Source: Ruminiclostridium sp.
Lineage (GTDB): Bacteria; Bacillota; Clostridia; Oscillospirales; Ruminococcaceae
Assembly (NCBI GenBank): GCA_017941355.1
Contig: JAGAWN010000012.1
Span: 1 to 42,638 of the forward strand
DNA length: 42,638 bases
Reading direction: 5' to 3'
Below are positions 1 through 8,510 of the stretch, piece by piece. The notes under the pieces are model-generated. The model did not search any database. It was given only the letters and a program-made list of their open reading frames with translations, and was not told where the DNA came from. Numbering within the stretch: the stretch's first letter is position 1; each line of letters starts with the position of its first letter. The position numbers and the translations under genes are program-made.

Positions 1-14
1 GATTCTTTTGACAT
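1..14 (-). CDS. Nif11-type RiPP precursor, first codons only (cut by window edge)
   Basis: The first 14 bases encode, on the minus strand, MSKES, the same opening as the two complete precursors upstream. An AAAGGAGGAC ribosome binding site lies a few bases before the ATG. The rest of the gene is outside the window. It is therefore at least the third precursor in a tandem array. The shared start and good RBS make the call reasonable, but the core peptide cannot be seen. Confidence 0.7.
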
Positions 15-132
15 TTTAATGTCCTCCTTTATAATTTATCATATGCTGCGGCACAAAGCACCGCGACGGATATTCCGGGTTTCTCGATTGGTGGATCCTG
101 TCCTGCTTCTTTGTTTGCAGATTGGGAAGTAA

Positions 133-513
133 TTATCTGTCCTTATCTATAAAAATAGAAGGACAGAAATAACTATAATTACACCATATATTATTTTCTT
201 TTGACCAATCATAATGATGAAAGCAGATTGCGCACCCCATTTCGTGACCGTCGGGAGCCTCCTCATCTTTCCCGAACCTACCGCCGGCAGCCGCTTCAAG
301 GTCGTCAAGCGACAGCTTTTCATCGGTCTTTGCTGCCTGTGCGGCTCTCTGCTCCTTTTCGGCTTCGATAAGCTCGGCTTCGGTCACATCGTAACCAGCT
401 TCGACTGCCTTCTTTGTCAGCTCGGCGGGGTCGGTGATACCGGCTATCTTCGCTTTGAGCTCTTCGTTCGTCTGAAGCTCGGATATGAGCTTCTTTGCAG
501 ATTCTTTTGACAT
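133..513 (-). CDS. Nif11-leader RiPP precursor peptide, four-Cys core
   Basis: This 126-aa peptide has an amphipathic Nif11-type leader (about residues 1-78) ending in DLEAAAGG, a classic double-glycine cleavage site. The core after GG begins RFGKDEEAPDGHEMGCAIC and holds four Cys (spacing C-x2-C-x13-C-x5-C) plus many aromatic residues. The leader is nearly identical, also at DNA level, to that of the next precursor upstream, while the cores diverge after a shared GHEMGCA segment. An AAGGAGAG RBS precedes the ATG. It is probably the substrate of the radical SAM enzyme at 1071-2534 and of the C39 transporter. The final modification is unknown; Cys-derived thioethers are a guess. Confidence 0.88.
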   Translation of the reverse strand: MSKESAKKLISELQTNEELKAKIAGITDPAELTKKAVEAGYDVTEAELIEAEKEQRAAQAAKTDEKLSLDDLEAAAGGRFGKDEEAPDGHEMGCAICFHHYDWSKENNIWCNYSYFCPSIFIDKDR

Positions 514-625
514 AGTAAAACTCTCCTTTTATTAAGATCATGTTCCCGCCACGGCACAATACACTACGGCAGGAATAATCTTGCCGATCTGCCCCTTGTG
601 TCTCACATTCACTCAAATTGGGTTT

Positions 626-1036
626 TTAGAGGGTGTTACCATAAAACATCCCGTCACATATGTCGTAGTCAGGCACACGACCATCTATAAGCCACTTTTT
701 TGAACAATTCCAGCCTTTATTGCGGCACGTTGTTACATCGTGATAACTCAACGCACAGCCCATTTCATGGCCTTCCGGCGAGTCCTCATTCTCCCAATTT
801 CGTCCGCCCGCAACAGCGTCGAGATCATCGAGCGACAGCTTTTCGTCCGTCTTTGCTGCCTGTGCGGCTCTCTGCTCCTTCTCGGCTTCGATAAGCTCCG
901 CCTCTGTTACATCGTATCCCGCTTCGACTGCCTTTTTCGTAAGCTCGGCGGGGTCGGTGATGCCCGCGATCTTCGCCTTTAATTCCTCGTTCGTCTGAAG
1001 CTCGGATATGAGCTTCTTTGCAGATTCTTTTGACAT
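626..1036 (-). CDS. Nif11-leader RiPP precursor peptide, second core variant
   Basis: This 136-aa peptide has the same leader as the 133-513 peptide over about 71 residues, ending DLDAVAGG. The core starts RNWENEDSPEGHEMGCA and carries four Cys with different spacing (C-x9-C-x6-C-x15-C) and a C-terminal MFYGNTL. It begins 34 bases after the rSAM gene stop, with an AGGAGG RBS, so it is probably on the same transcript as the maturase. Conserved leader plus divergent core is the usual mark of one modification machine serving several products. The acidic xxPxGHEMGCA segment at the start of both cores may be a spacer or a second recognition element. Confidence 0.88.
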   Translation of the reverse strand: MSKESAKKLISELQTNEELKAKIAGITDPAELTKKAVEAGYDVTEAELIEAEKEQRAAQAAKTDEKLSLDDLDAVAGGRNWENEDSPEGHEMGCALSYHDVTTCRNKGWNCSKKWLIDGRVPDYDICDGMFYGNTL

Positions 1037-1070
1037 ATTTTCTTCCTCCTGTTACTATATTTTTATGCCC

Positions 1071-2534
1071 TTACGGACATTCATTAACTGTGTTTTTGGT
1101 TTCTTTGTCCTTATCCTTTTTCTTCGGCGGACAGCGCTTCAAATATTCCTCGAACGCGGGCTGCGCGGCGGCGGTTATGCGCTCCTCCCAGCCGTTTTCA
1201 AAGAAATAGCAGTTTTCCTCGTCCGGCGCGTAATAGTTGTCGCCCTGCATAAGTGCGGTGTTGCGGCAGCCTCCCGCACAGCGGTCTATATACTTGCAGT
1301 CGCGGCACTTTCCGCTCTTGTCGCGCATCTCGGCGACCGTGGTGTGACAGAGCTTGTTGAACTCGGAGTCCTGCCCGATGATCTCCTTGAGCGGAGTTTT
1401 GAACAGATTGGGGAAGTTTTTGGAGTACCCGCAGTCAGCCATACCCATGCACGGTGTAACCATTCCGTCGGCGCCGACATAGAAGTTGTCGAGCAGAACA
1501 CCGCAGGAGGGAGCTTTCTTTTCCTCATCGGCGGGACATTCCCGCTTATAGTAGATACCCCATTCGTCATCTCCGGGAGTGTACAAGAACGCTCCGGACA
1601 TCATTATCGACAGCGGCGCATCGTCCTCGAAATACTGCGGGATATACTTCTCTATCATCTCTAAGTTTTCCTGATGAGAGAGCTGCAAGCCCGCCACCTC
1701 CGGCTGCGCCCATTCGCCGAGCTGCATCATCGAGCCGGCTTTCAGGCTCTTTACTCCGAGAGAAGCAAGAAGATTCACGGATTCGCGCAGGGTGTCGATA
1801 TTCTTCTTATGAACGCACATTGAAGCGGAAACGCTGTAACCGCGCTCCTGCAATAGCTTGAACGCCTTTATCGTCCTTTCCTCCGCGCCAGGAACGCCTC
1901 GCAGGAAGTCGTGCCTTCCCACGCCGTCGTAGCTAAGCTGGAACGAGGGGTGCTGACCGCGCTTTTCAAGCTCGTCGAGCAGCTTTTCGTCCACGAGCCA
2001 GCCGTTGGTGTAGAGCGTTGTTACCGATATATCTCTCTTTGAAAGCTCGCTGATGATATCGAGGAAATCATCGCGTATAAGCGGTTCGCCGCCCGTAAGT
2101 CCGACATTGAAGATTCCGCACTCCGCGAAGCTGTCGGCTATCTTTATTATCTGCTCATGTGTGGGAGCTCCGTGCTTTGCGTGCGGTGCGGACATAAAGC
2201 AGTGACGGCATTTGAGATTGCAGGCGCCGGTTATCGACCAATGCACGGATTTTTTGTATTCGGCGGGGTAAATTATGTATTCCTGCTCGGGGCTGAGGAA
2301 ATCGAGAAAGCCCGCAGGTCTTATTATACCTTCCTTCAGAAAGTCGTCGATAAATCCCTTCTTGTATTCGTGCAGGCTGTCGTAGTCAATATCATGCGCG
2401 CCGTCGCACTTCATCAGCAGGAGAAAATATTCTCTGTCGAGGAAATGGGCTTCTTTCTTCTCGGTGTCATACACACCGCCGAGCTTGTTCTTCCACCCGC
2501 GAAGGCGATATCTTTTGTCAAGAATGTAGGTCAT
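1071..2534 (-). CDS. Radical SAM/SPASM peptide maturase
   Basis: This 487-aa protein has a radical SAM cluster motif, C105-x3-C109-x2-C112 (CNLKCRHC), followed by GLTGGEPL for SAM binding. A Cys-rich C-terminal SPASM-like region (Cys near 333, 344, 362, 368, 396, 410, 413, 419, 423 and 442) should bind auxiliary 4Fe-4S clusters. Residues 1-75, rich in short strands followed by helices, may be a leader-recognition (RRE/PqqD-like) domain; that is inference. It is encoded between the ECF sigma gene and the precursors, with RBS AAAGGAA. SPASM enzymes of RiPP clusters form thioether, C-C or other radical crosslinks on core peptides. Which one occurs here is not readable from the sequence. Confidence 0.9.
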   Translation of the reverse strand: MTYILDKRYRLRGWKNKLGGVYDTEKKEAHFLDREYFLLLMKCDGAHDIDYDSLHEYKKGFIDDFLKEGIIRPAGFLDFLSPEQEYIIYPAEYKKSVHWSITGACNLKCRHCFMSAPHAKHGAPTHEQIIKIADSFAECGIFNVGLTGGEPLIRDDFLDIISELSKRDISVTTLYTNGWLVDEKLLDELEKRGQHPSFQLSYDGVGRHDFLRGVPGAEERTIKAFKLLQERGYSVSASMCVHKKNIDTLRESVNLLASLGVKSLKAGSMMQLGEWAQPEVAGLQLSHQENLEMIEKYIPQYFEDDAPLSIMMSGAFLYTPGDDEWGIYYKRECPADEEKKAPSCGVLLDNFYVGADGMVTPCMGMADCGYSKNFPNLFKTPLKEIIGQDSEFNKLCHTTVAEMRDKSGKCRDCKYIDRCAGGCRNTALMQGDNYYAPDEENCYFFENGWEERITAAAQPAFEEYLKRCPPKKKDKDKETKNTVNECP

Positions 2535-2553
2535 AGTAAAATTCCTTTCGTGT

Positions 2554-3039
2554 TTATTCTTTCAGCATTTTTCTAAGTGAATCGAGGGCTTTTTTCTGTC
2601 TGTCCGCAGCCGTTTTGTAGGTAAGCCCCATTTTTCCCGCGATCTTTTTTAGTGTCCAGCCGCGATAAAACCGAAGTATAAGTATATCGCGCTGCTGCTG
2701 CGGAAGCATTTCTATCGCGTCCGCAAGCTCGGCAGACCTCTCGATATCCATTACGATATCCTCCGCCGACGGGAACACCGCCTGTTCTTCGGATAAGTCC
2801 TCACGCGCGTGAGCGGTGCGCAAATGGTCGATGACAGCGTTGTGTGCTATGCGATAGATAAGCGTTGACACCGAGGCTCTGTTTTCATCGTATGTTTCAA
2901 GCATACGGAACAGCTTAATGAACACTTCCTCGCATATATCCTCCGCGTCCTCGTCCGAAGATACTCTTGCCGATATGTAGGACAGCACCAAAGACCTGTA
3001 CTCCCTGTAAAGCTGCTCGCGGGAAAAGGAAACGATCAT
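2554..3039 (-). CDS. ECF-type RNA polymerase sigma-70 factor
   Basis: This 161-aa protein has sigma region 2 (EDAEDICEEVFIKLFRML, then STLIYRIAHNAVIDHLR) and a region 4 helix-turn-helix (MLPQQQRDILILRFYRGWT, KIAGKMGLTYKTA). There is no region 1 or 3, as expected for an ECF sigma factor. Its ATG overlaps the TGA of the 66-aa GG-peptide gene (ATGA), so the two are translationally coupled. It lies 19 bases upstream of the rSAM gene. The place suggests that it controls the RiPP genes, perhaps autogenously. No transmembrane anti-sigma factor is adjacent; the coupled small peptide is the obvious candidate partner. Confidence 0.88.
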   Translation of the reverse strand: MIVSFSREQLYREYRSLVLSYISARVSSDEDAEDICEEVFIKLFRMLETYDENRASVSTLIYRIAHNAVIDHLRTAHAREDLSEEQAVFPSAEDIVMDIERSAELADAIEMLPQQQRDILILRFYRGWTLKKIAGKMGLTYKTAADRQKKALDSLRKMLKE

Positions 3040-3236
3040 TTTTTATCGCTCCCTTCGCTGTCGTCCGGTGGAGGCACATTGATCCCGCCTGCCGCTGCCG
3101 CAAGATCGTCTGTGGACAGCATGAAATCATCATCATACCTGCTGAGTGTATCGTTTATCATATTTTGTAATCTTTCATTGGGTTCAAACCGCTGAAATGC
3201 AAACAACTCAGCAAGAAGTGTCTCCATATCCGGCAT
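3036..3236 (-). CDS. Small double-glycine peptide coupled to the sigma factor
   Basis: This 66-aa peptide has a helical, acidic N-terminus (LLAELFAFQRFEPNERLQNM) and then LSTDDLAAAAGG, which closely matches the leader ends LSLDDLEAAAGG and LSLDDLDAVAGG of the precursors. A 15-residue tail rich in Pro, Asp and Ser follows, with no Cys. An AGGAGG RBS lies upstream and the stop overlaps the sigma start. Likely roles, all inferred, are a signal peptide cut and exported by the C39 transporter, an anti-sigma peptide whose level is set by export, or a degenerate precursor. I do not recognise a family. Confidence 0.75.
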   Translation of the reverse strand: MPDMETLLAELFAFQRFEPNERLQNMINDTLSRYDDDFMLSTDDLAAAAGGINVPPPDDSEGSDKK

Positions 3237-3345
3237 TGGTTTTCCTCCTTTCTTTTCGCTTCTGTATGTTTATACGAATGAAAAAGAAAAGTTTACCTGA
3301 TTTTTTGAAACTTTGTAAAATATACCCAAAAAGCATAAGTGTTTT
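3237..3345 (-). promoter_or_regulatory. Promoter-bearing gap before the sigma/rSAM/precursor unit
   Basis: This 109-base AT-rich gap separates the transporter genes from the second RiPP transcription unit. On the minus strand it contains TTTACA-18-TAAACT, a weak sigma-A-like pair, and slightly downstream GTAAACTTTTC about 16 bases before CGTATAA, which could be an ECF-type promoter. I cannot choose between them. No strong hairpin terminator is visible, so readthrough from the transporter operon is also possible. Confidence 0.4.
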
Positions 3346-5559
3346 TTAGCTGTTCTGCACATCAAGCCTCTGTCTCTCCACAAGCTCCGCGAAATAGCCG
3401 CCCTTTGCTATAAGCTCGTCATAGCTGCCGTCCTCGATGATCTTGCCCTTATCGAGAACGAGGATACGGTCGCAGTTCTTTATGGTCGAAAGCCTGTGAG
3501 CGATGACTATTCGTGTGCAGCCCATTCTGTCGAGCGCCTCCGAGACCTGTTTCTGTGTTTTGTTATCGAGCGCCGAGGTCGCCTCGTCGAACATGAGAAG
3601 CTTCGGCTTCGGCGCAACTGCGCGGGCTATCATAAGTCTCTGCTTCTGGCCGCCGGAAATGCCGCCCTGCCCCTCGGACACCATTGTCTGCATTCCCATA
3701 GGCATAGCGCGTATATCGTCGGCTATACCGGCTATCTCCGCCGCCTCCCACGCATCGTTCAGCGTAAGCTCCGGCGCGGAAATGACGATATTCGAGTATA
3801 TATCGCCTTGAAACAATCCGCCATTCTGCGTTACCGCGCCTATCTTCCGGCGCAGAGAACACATATCGAGACTTTTCATATCCTTATTGTCATAGTATAT
3901 CGCACCTCGTTCGGGCTTCTCAAATCCCAGCAGCAGACGCATAAGCGTTGATTTTCCGCAGCCTGTACGTCCGACTATCGCTATGTACTCACCGGCGTTT
4001 ATTTTCAAAGACATATTATCTACGATGTACGGGGTGTTCTCGTTATAGCGGAAATAGACATTGTTCAGCTCTATCGCACCGGATATCTTCGTGACCATTT
4101 CCTTGTTGTCGGCAGCTTCGGGTTCCGCGTTAAGGAAAGGCTCCGCCATTTCGAGGACGGGCTTTATGTTAGCGGACTGCAAAGCTATATTCGCAAGCGC
4201 CATGAATGCTCCCATAAAGCTTCCGTAAGCCGCGTTGAACGCAAGATAGCTCGAAGCGTCGATGCCGCTCTGCGCCGCAAGCCAATAGAGCAGGACAGTC
4301 GAGCCGAGCGTTATCGCAAGATTGATAACGCTGTTTATTTTTAAGAACATCGGTGGATTATACTGAAGCTCGGCACCTTCCGCGTAAACGGTGAGCCACT
4401 TGGAGAAAATGCGCTTTTCCGCTCCAGACAGCTTCAGCTTCTGAACACCGGTTATCATAGAGTACGCCATACCCGATTGCTTCGCCTGATGCTCCATGTG
4501 CAGCTTGGTGATGCGCACCTGCATAAGCGAAGAGATGACGGTGAATACGATAGTCACCAGGATTACCAGCAGCGACGGTATAACGAGCCCCGGAGCAAAG
4601 CTGAATATCTGTGTCACATACAGCAGAGAGAACAGCGATGAAAGTCCGGTGGAGAATGTCAATGTCATTATCGCCGTGCAGAGCATATTTATCGACTGCG
4701 AACGCTGATTGAGCTCTCCGGCGCTGTACTTGCGGAAGAACGGGGCGGGGAGTGTCAGGATACGCATTAAAAGCGCAGCTTCCACGCTAACGGAGGTCTT
4801 TGTTTTGAGCCGCTGTGTAAGCAGTCCGTTTACCGCTGTTATCAGATTTGAGGCGAGAGCCACACATACAAGGCAGACTGTAACACCAAGCAGAGCCGAT
4901 AATTCTCCGCTTTGAAGCACCTGTCCGGTGAGAGCCTTTGTGATACGCGGTATCATCATTCCGACAAGCGTAGCCGCAAGTGTCGCAAGCACAACTATTG
5001 CTATATCCGACACCGACAGACAGTCCTTCATGTACATGAGCAGATCGGGAATGCCTATTTTCCTCTGCGGCAAGGGTTTGTAGAAACAATACGCCTCACG
5101 CGCAAACAGCGCCGCGTTCTTCGCGTTTACCGTTATTTTTTTACCTGTACTGCGGTCTATGTAATAATAACCGACTATCTTTTTCGGCAGAAGCGCAACA
5201 GGCGTTTCGTCCTCTTTGAAATATGCCAGCACCGGACCGTAGGAGTCCTTGTACCAGCCCTCGTCAAGCTCGATATTCCTTCGCATTATCCCGTGAGGAC
5301 GCAGACTGTAATCAAGCTGTTCCTCATGTTCCTTTACCGATTTCGGTATTTCCACGGGCTTGAAATGGTAATATTTCAGTATATCTTCGATAGCCTGACT
5401 TGTGATGATGCGCTCATCGCTCATCTCAGAAGCCGCCCGCTTGCCGAGCACGACTTCCGCCGCTTTGAAGAAAGAGTCCTCAAAAAGCTGCTGATCGAGG
5501 TCTTCACGCTGTTTTATCTGTTTTTCAAACCAACCCAAAACGAACTCCCCTTTATTCAT
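3346..5559 (-). CDS. NHLM-type ABC transporter, second subunit (permease-ATPase)
   Basis: This 737-aa protein has a soluble N-terminal region of about 170 residues without a C39 Cys/His pair, a six-helix ABC transmembrane domain, and a C-terminal ATPase with Walker A GRTGCGKST (about residue 532), signature ISGGQKQR (about 636) and Walker B LLMFDEATSALD. This matches the second ABC protein of NHLM bacteriocin systems, which pairs with the C39-containing subunit. Its ATG overlaps the end of that gene by 8 bases and no clear RBS is visible, which suggests translational coupling. The two probably form a heterodimeric exporter for the Nif11 peptides. Confidence 0.88.
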   Translation of the reverse strand: MNKGEFVLGWFEKQIKQREDLDQQLFEDSFFKAAEVVLGKRAASEMSDERIITSQAIEDILKYYHFKPVEIPKSVKEHEEQLDYSLRPHGIMRRNIELDEGWYKDSYGPVLAYFKEDETPVALLPKKIVGYYYIDRSTGKKITVNAKNAALFAREAYCFYKPLPQRKIGIPDLLMYMKDCLSVSDIAIVVLATLAATLVGMMIPRITKALTGQVLQSGELSALLGVTVCLVCVALASNLITAVNGLLTQRLKTKTSVSVEAALLMRILTLPAPFFRKYSAGELNQRSQSINMLCTAIMTLTFSTGLSSLFSLLYVTQIFSFAPGLVIPSLLVILVTIVFTVISSLMQVRITKLHMEHQAKQSGMAYSMITGVQKLKLSGAEKRIFSKWLTVYAEGAELQYNPPMFLKINSVINLAITLGSTVLLYWLAAQSGIDASSYLAFNAAYGSFMGAFMALANIALQSANIKPVLEMAEPFLNAEPEAADNKEMVTKISGAIELNNVYFRYNENTPYIVDNMSLKINAGEYIAIVGRTGCGKSTLMRLLLGFEKPERGAIYYDNKDMKSLDMCSLRRKIGAVTQNGGLFQGDIYSNIVISAPELTLNDAWEAAEIAGIADDIRAMPMGMQTMVSEGQGGISGGQKQRLMIARAVAPKPKLLMFDEATSALDNKTQKQVSEALDRMGCTRIVIAHRLSTIKNCDRILVLDKGKIIEDGSYDELIAKGGYFAELVERQRLDVQNS

Positions 5560-7735
5560 TTGTTACAAGGTCGGTATAAGTGCCGCCCTTTGCCATAAGC
5601 TCTTCATGCGTTCCGCGCTCGACAACATTGCCGCGTTCGAGGACGATTATTTCGTCACAGTCGCGGATAGTTGACAAGCGGTGCGCTATAACAATGCAGG
5701 TGATGCCCCTGTCCTTGATAGCCTTAACGACCTCGTATTCGGTCTTGGCATCAAGTGCCGAGGTAGCTTCGTCAAGTATGATTATCGAAGGATCCTGCGC
5801 TAAAACTCTCGCTATCTCCATTCTCTGACGCTGACCGCCGGACAGGTCTCGTCCGCCGGAGGTGAGCTTGTATTCATAGCCGCCTTCGCGCTGCATGATA
5901 TCCTCATGAAGCTGTGCGTCGCGCGCAGCGAGTATCATCTCATAATCCTTGATCGAATCGTCCCACATCCTGATGTTATTGGCTATCGTATCTTCAAAGA
6001 GGATAATGTCCTGATCGACCACAGCCACCGAGCCGGTCATAACGCTTCTCGGTATCTCGCTGCGGTGCTTGCCGTCAAAGAGGATCTCGCCCTCCCACGG
6101 ATTGTACAGTCCGGAGATGAGCTTTGAGAGCGTGGATTTGCCGCAGCCCGATGTCCCGACAAACGCCACTCTGCTGCCGGGCTTGAGAGTCATCGAAAAG
6201 TCCTTTATCAGAGGATCTGCGAGCTTTGAATAGCCGAATGTGATGTTTTTCAGTTCAACGTTGCCTTTCAGCTTTTTGATACCGGCGCCGTCTGCGCTCT
6301 CATTTGCAACATTGATGTCTGACGGGTATTCCATTACATCATCGACGCGCTCCATCTGTGTACGCATCTCTTGTATGGTCTGACCCGCCTGAATAAGTGT
6401 CATGGCGGGAGCCATAAACGAGGTCAGAAAGCCCTGGAATGCCATAACTCCACCGAGGGTGAACTGACCCTGCATACAGAGCCACACACCGAGGATAAGC
6501 ACCGCGTAATTCGACATCACAGCGAGGAACTGCGGTATTGAGCCGAGATACTGTTGTACCCGCGCAAATTTCACGGTCTGTGTGTTTACGGAAGCCTGAT
6601 AGCCTGACCATTTGCGGAAGAAGCCGTTTTCCGCGCCGCTTGCCTTTATCGTCTCGATCATTTCTATACCCGATACCGCGGTACCCGATAATTTGCCGGA
6701 ATCGCGCATCTGTATTCTCGTAAGGTTCATGCGTTTCTCGGAGATCACACGGGAAAGAATAAGGTTCAGCACTATAGCGGAGATCCCCACGAGCGTGAGG
6801 ATAAGACTGTAACGTATCATCACGACAAGATAAAATATCATCATTATCGTGTTCAGCAGGAGAGGAGCAAGTGTATTTATCAGCGTTCCCGCTATGGACT
6901 CATTCTGCTGCTGGCGCTGCTGGATATCGCCCGCCATTCTCTGCGAAAAGAACTCCATAGGCATACGCAGCACCTTCCACATATATGTGGAGCTGCCGAT
7001 TATCGCCATTTTGCCGTTTATTTTGAGAGAATATATCGTCTGCCCCCACGCGGTCACGAGCTGCAATACCGCAAGCCCGATCATAATTCCGATGAACCCG
7101 TTCAGCCAACCGGTATCCGCTCCCGACAATATTCTGTCAAGGAAAACACGCGACATTACGGGATTTATCACACCGAAGGAGTAGCTGATGATACTCGTCA
7201 ACATAACAAAAGCCACTGCCGCTCCCGCCCCGGCAAGCCGTTTCCGGGCAAATTCGACAGTGCTTTTCTTCTTACCAGACGGAACGAAATCCTCGCCCGG
7301 GGTTATGACAAGCGTGACACCGGTGAATGCCTTGTCAAATTCCTCCATAGACACTTTAACAAAGCCCCTTGCCGGGTCATTTATGTATGCGTATTTTCCT
7401 TTGAAGCCGTCAAGGACTACAAAGTGGTTGAAATTCCAATGGATTATACAAGGAAACTGACCTTTTTCGCGGATAGTTTCGGGGGAACGCCGATAGCCTT
7501 CCACTTTAAATCCATAGCTTATCGCGGCAAGAGCGACATTTTTCGCATTCGAGCCGTCACGGGAAACACCGCAGTCCGAGCGTACCTGCTCCAGCGGCAC
7601 CCACTTTTCGTAATATGCCATTACCATAGCCAATGAAGCGGCTCCGCATTCAAGGGCTTCGAGCTGCATTATAACGGGTACCTTTGCAGCTCCTTTGGTT
7701 ATGGTGGGTTTGATCTTATATTTCTTTTCTGCCAT
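5552..7735 (-). CDS. NHLM-type peptidase-ABC transporter (C39 leader peptidase fused)
   Basis: This 727-aa protein begins with a C39 peptidase domain: catalytic Cys30 in LECGAASL, His104 in NFNHFVVL and Asp120 in INDPARG. Six transmembrane helices and an ATPase follow, with Walker A GTSGCGKST (about residue 528), signature LSGGQRQR and Walker B IIILDEATSALD. The family cuts leaders after GG while exporting the core, so the AAAGG and AVAGG precursor ends are its likely sites. All three peptidase residues are present, so the domain should be active. RBS AAGGAG, 9 bases after the short membrane protein gene. Confidence 0.93.
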   Translation of the reverse strand: MAEKKYKIKPTITKGAAKVPVIMQLEALECGAASLAMVMAYYEKWVPLEQVRSDCGVSRDGSNAKNVALAAISYGFKVEGYRRSPETIREKGQFPCIIHWNFNHFVVLDGFKGKYAYINDPARGFVKVSMEEFDKAFTGVTLVITPGEDFVPSGKKKSTVEFARKRLAGAGAAVAFVMLTSIISYSFGVINPVMSRVFLDRILSGADTGWLNGFIGIMIGLAVLQLVTAWGQTIYSLKINGKMAIIGSSTYMWKVLRMPMEFFSQRMAGDIQQRQQQNESIAGTLINTLAPLLLNTIMMIFYLVVMIRYSLILTLVGISAIVLNLILSRVISEKRMNLTRIQMRDSGKLSGTAVSGIEMIETIKASGAENGFFRKWSGYQASVNTQTVKFARVQQYLGSIPQFLAVMSNYAVLILGVWLCMQGQFTLGGVMAFQGFLTSFMAPAMTLIQAGQTIQEMRTQMERVDDVMEYPSDINVANESADGAGIKKLKGNVELKNITFGYSKLADPLIKDFSMTLKPGSRVAFVGTSGCGKSTLSKLISGLYNPWEGEILFDGKHRSEIPRSVMTGSVAVVDQDIILFEDTIANNIRMWDDSIKDYEMILAARDAQLHEDIMQREGGYEYKLTSGGRDLSGGQRQRMEIARVLAQDPSIIILDEATSALDAKTEYEVVKAIKDRGITCIVIAHRLSTIRDCDEIIVLERGNVVERGTHEELMAKGGTYTDLVTNE

Positions 7736-7744
7736 TTTAACTCC

Positions 7745-8167
7745 TTACGCGGTCAGCAGAAAGCTGATCGGAGAAATGCTCTCTACCACGATCTCTGCGT
7801 CATAATTTCCGTTGGCAAGGTTCACGGGAGCATAAGCTATCGTGCGCCCCAGCTCGTCCTCATCCACCGTAGAGACGGTGAACTCCGCATTTCCCATTCT
7901 GACGGTCATTCCGGAATTTATCTCCGCGCCTGTGAGGACGGTTATCTGTGCCGTTCCGTCAGTTACAGCAGCCTTTGCCGCAGCGGTCGTTTCGAGCTGT
8001 CCTATGGACGCCCACGCAAAAAGCCCGCCGAGCAGCAGTATTATCACCACGAACAGCACCCAGATCCCCGGATTTGTAACATGAAGATAGTCGGTGAGCT
8101 GCTCCGGTGAAGCTATGCGTTCAAGCGTTTTCTCTCTGAATATCTTTTTTTTCTGTTCTTCCGCCAT
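7745..8167 (-). CDS. Short NHLM secretion (membrane-fusion-like) protein
   Basis: This 140-aa protein starts with a cytosolic stretch containing REKTLERIASPEQLTDYL, the typical opening of NHLM-system HlyD-like secretion proteins. One transmembrane helix (about 35-55) and a small beta-rich extracytoplasmic domain follow. Normal HlyD-like partners are several hundred residues with a long coiled coil; that coiled coil is missing. The reading frame is clean with an AAGGAGG RBS, so it is a compact form, not a frameshift. A short adaptor makes sense in a Gram-positive envelope with no outer membrane to span. Confidence 0.72.
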   Translation of the reverse strand: MAEEQKKKIFREKTLERIASPEQLTDYLHVTNPGIWVLFVVIILLLGGLFAWASIGQLETTAAAKAAVTDGTAQITVLTGAEINSGMTVRMGNAEFTVSTVDEDELGRTIAYAPVNLANGNYDAEIVVESISPISFLLTA

Positions 8168-8181
8168 TTAAGATTGCCTCC

Positions 8182-8478
8182 TTATTCGATCTCAAAAGAA
8201 TCCATCAATCCGGTCACATCAAGGACATCTTTGACCGGATCCGTTATATTGCGAAGGATCAGTTCGCCCTGCTCCTCCATATCCTGTGAAAGTCCTACGA
8301 GTATTCGCAGTCCCGCACTTGAGATATACTCCAACTTTCCAAGCTCAAATACGAGTTTCTCAATGCCCTCAAGCTTCCCCTCAAGCTGTTCCTCCAGTTC
8401 CGGGGAAGTAAGGGTATCAAGTCTGCCCTCCAGCTCTACCGTAAGCTCAGCTCCGGTTTTTGTCATGTTGATGTTCAT
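8182..8478 (-). CDS. STAS-domain protein (anti-sigma factor antagonist-like)
   Basis: This 98-aa protein is a single STAS domain (SpoIIAA/RsbV fold): ELEGRLDTLTSPELEEQL, then KLEYISSAGLRIL with Ser53/54 at the usual phosphorylation position. The start is placed at MNINMTK because AGGAGG lies 7 bases before that ATG; an ORF extending 29 codons upstream has no RBS. Family members bind anti-sigma kinases. No such kinase is visible here, so its partner is either elsewhere or unconventional. Its place between two membrane-protein genes of the export operon links it to the RiPP system. Confidence 0.85.
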   Translation of the reverse strand: MNINMTKTGAELTVELEGRLDTLTSPELEEQLEGKLEGIEKLVFELGKLEYISSAGLRILVGLSQDMEEQGELILRNITDPVKDVLDVTGLMDSFEIE

Positions 8479-8510
8479 AAAAAACCTCCTGATATGTTTT
8501 AATTTCCTGT

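Noticed and set aside
626-700. The MFYG end of the second precursor as a splicease (tyramine-excision) site of the Plp type.
   Set aside because: The first precursor has no YG, and the maturase cannot be tied to the splicease group by eye.
1008-1664. Long plus-strand open frames opposite the radical SAM gene and other minus-strand genes (for example 4912-5598 and 40333-41520).
   Set aside because: They mirror coding sequence on the other strand, lack ribosome binding sites and have no recognisable domain.
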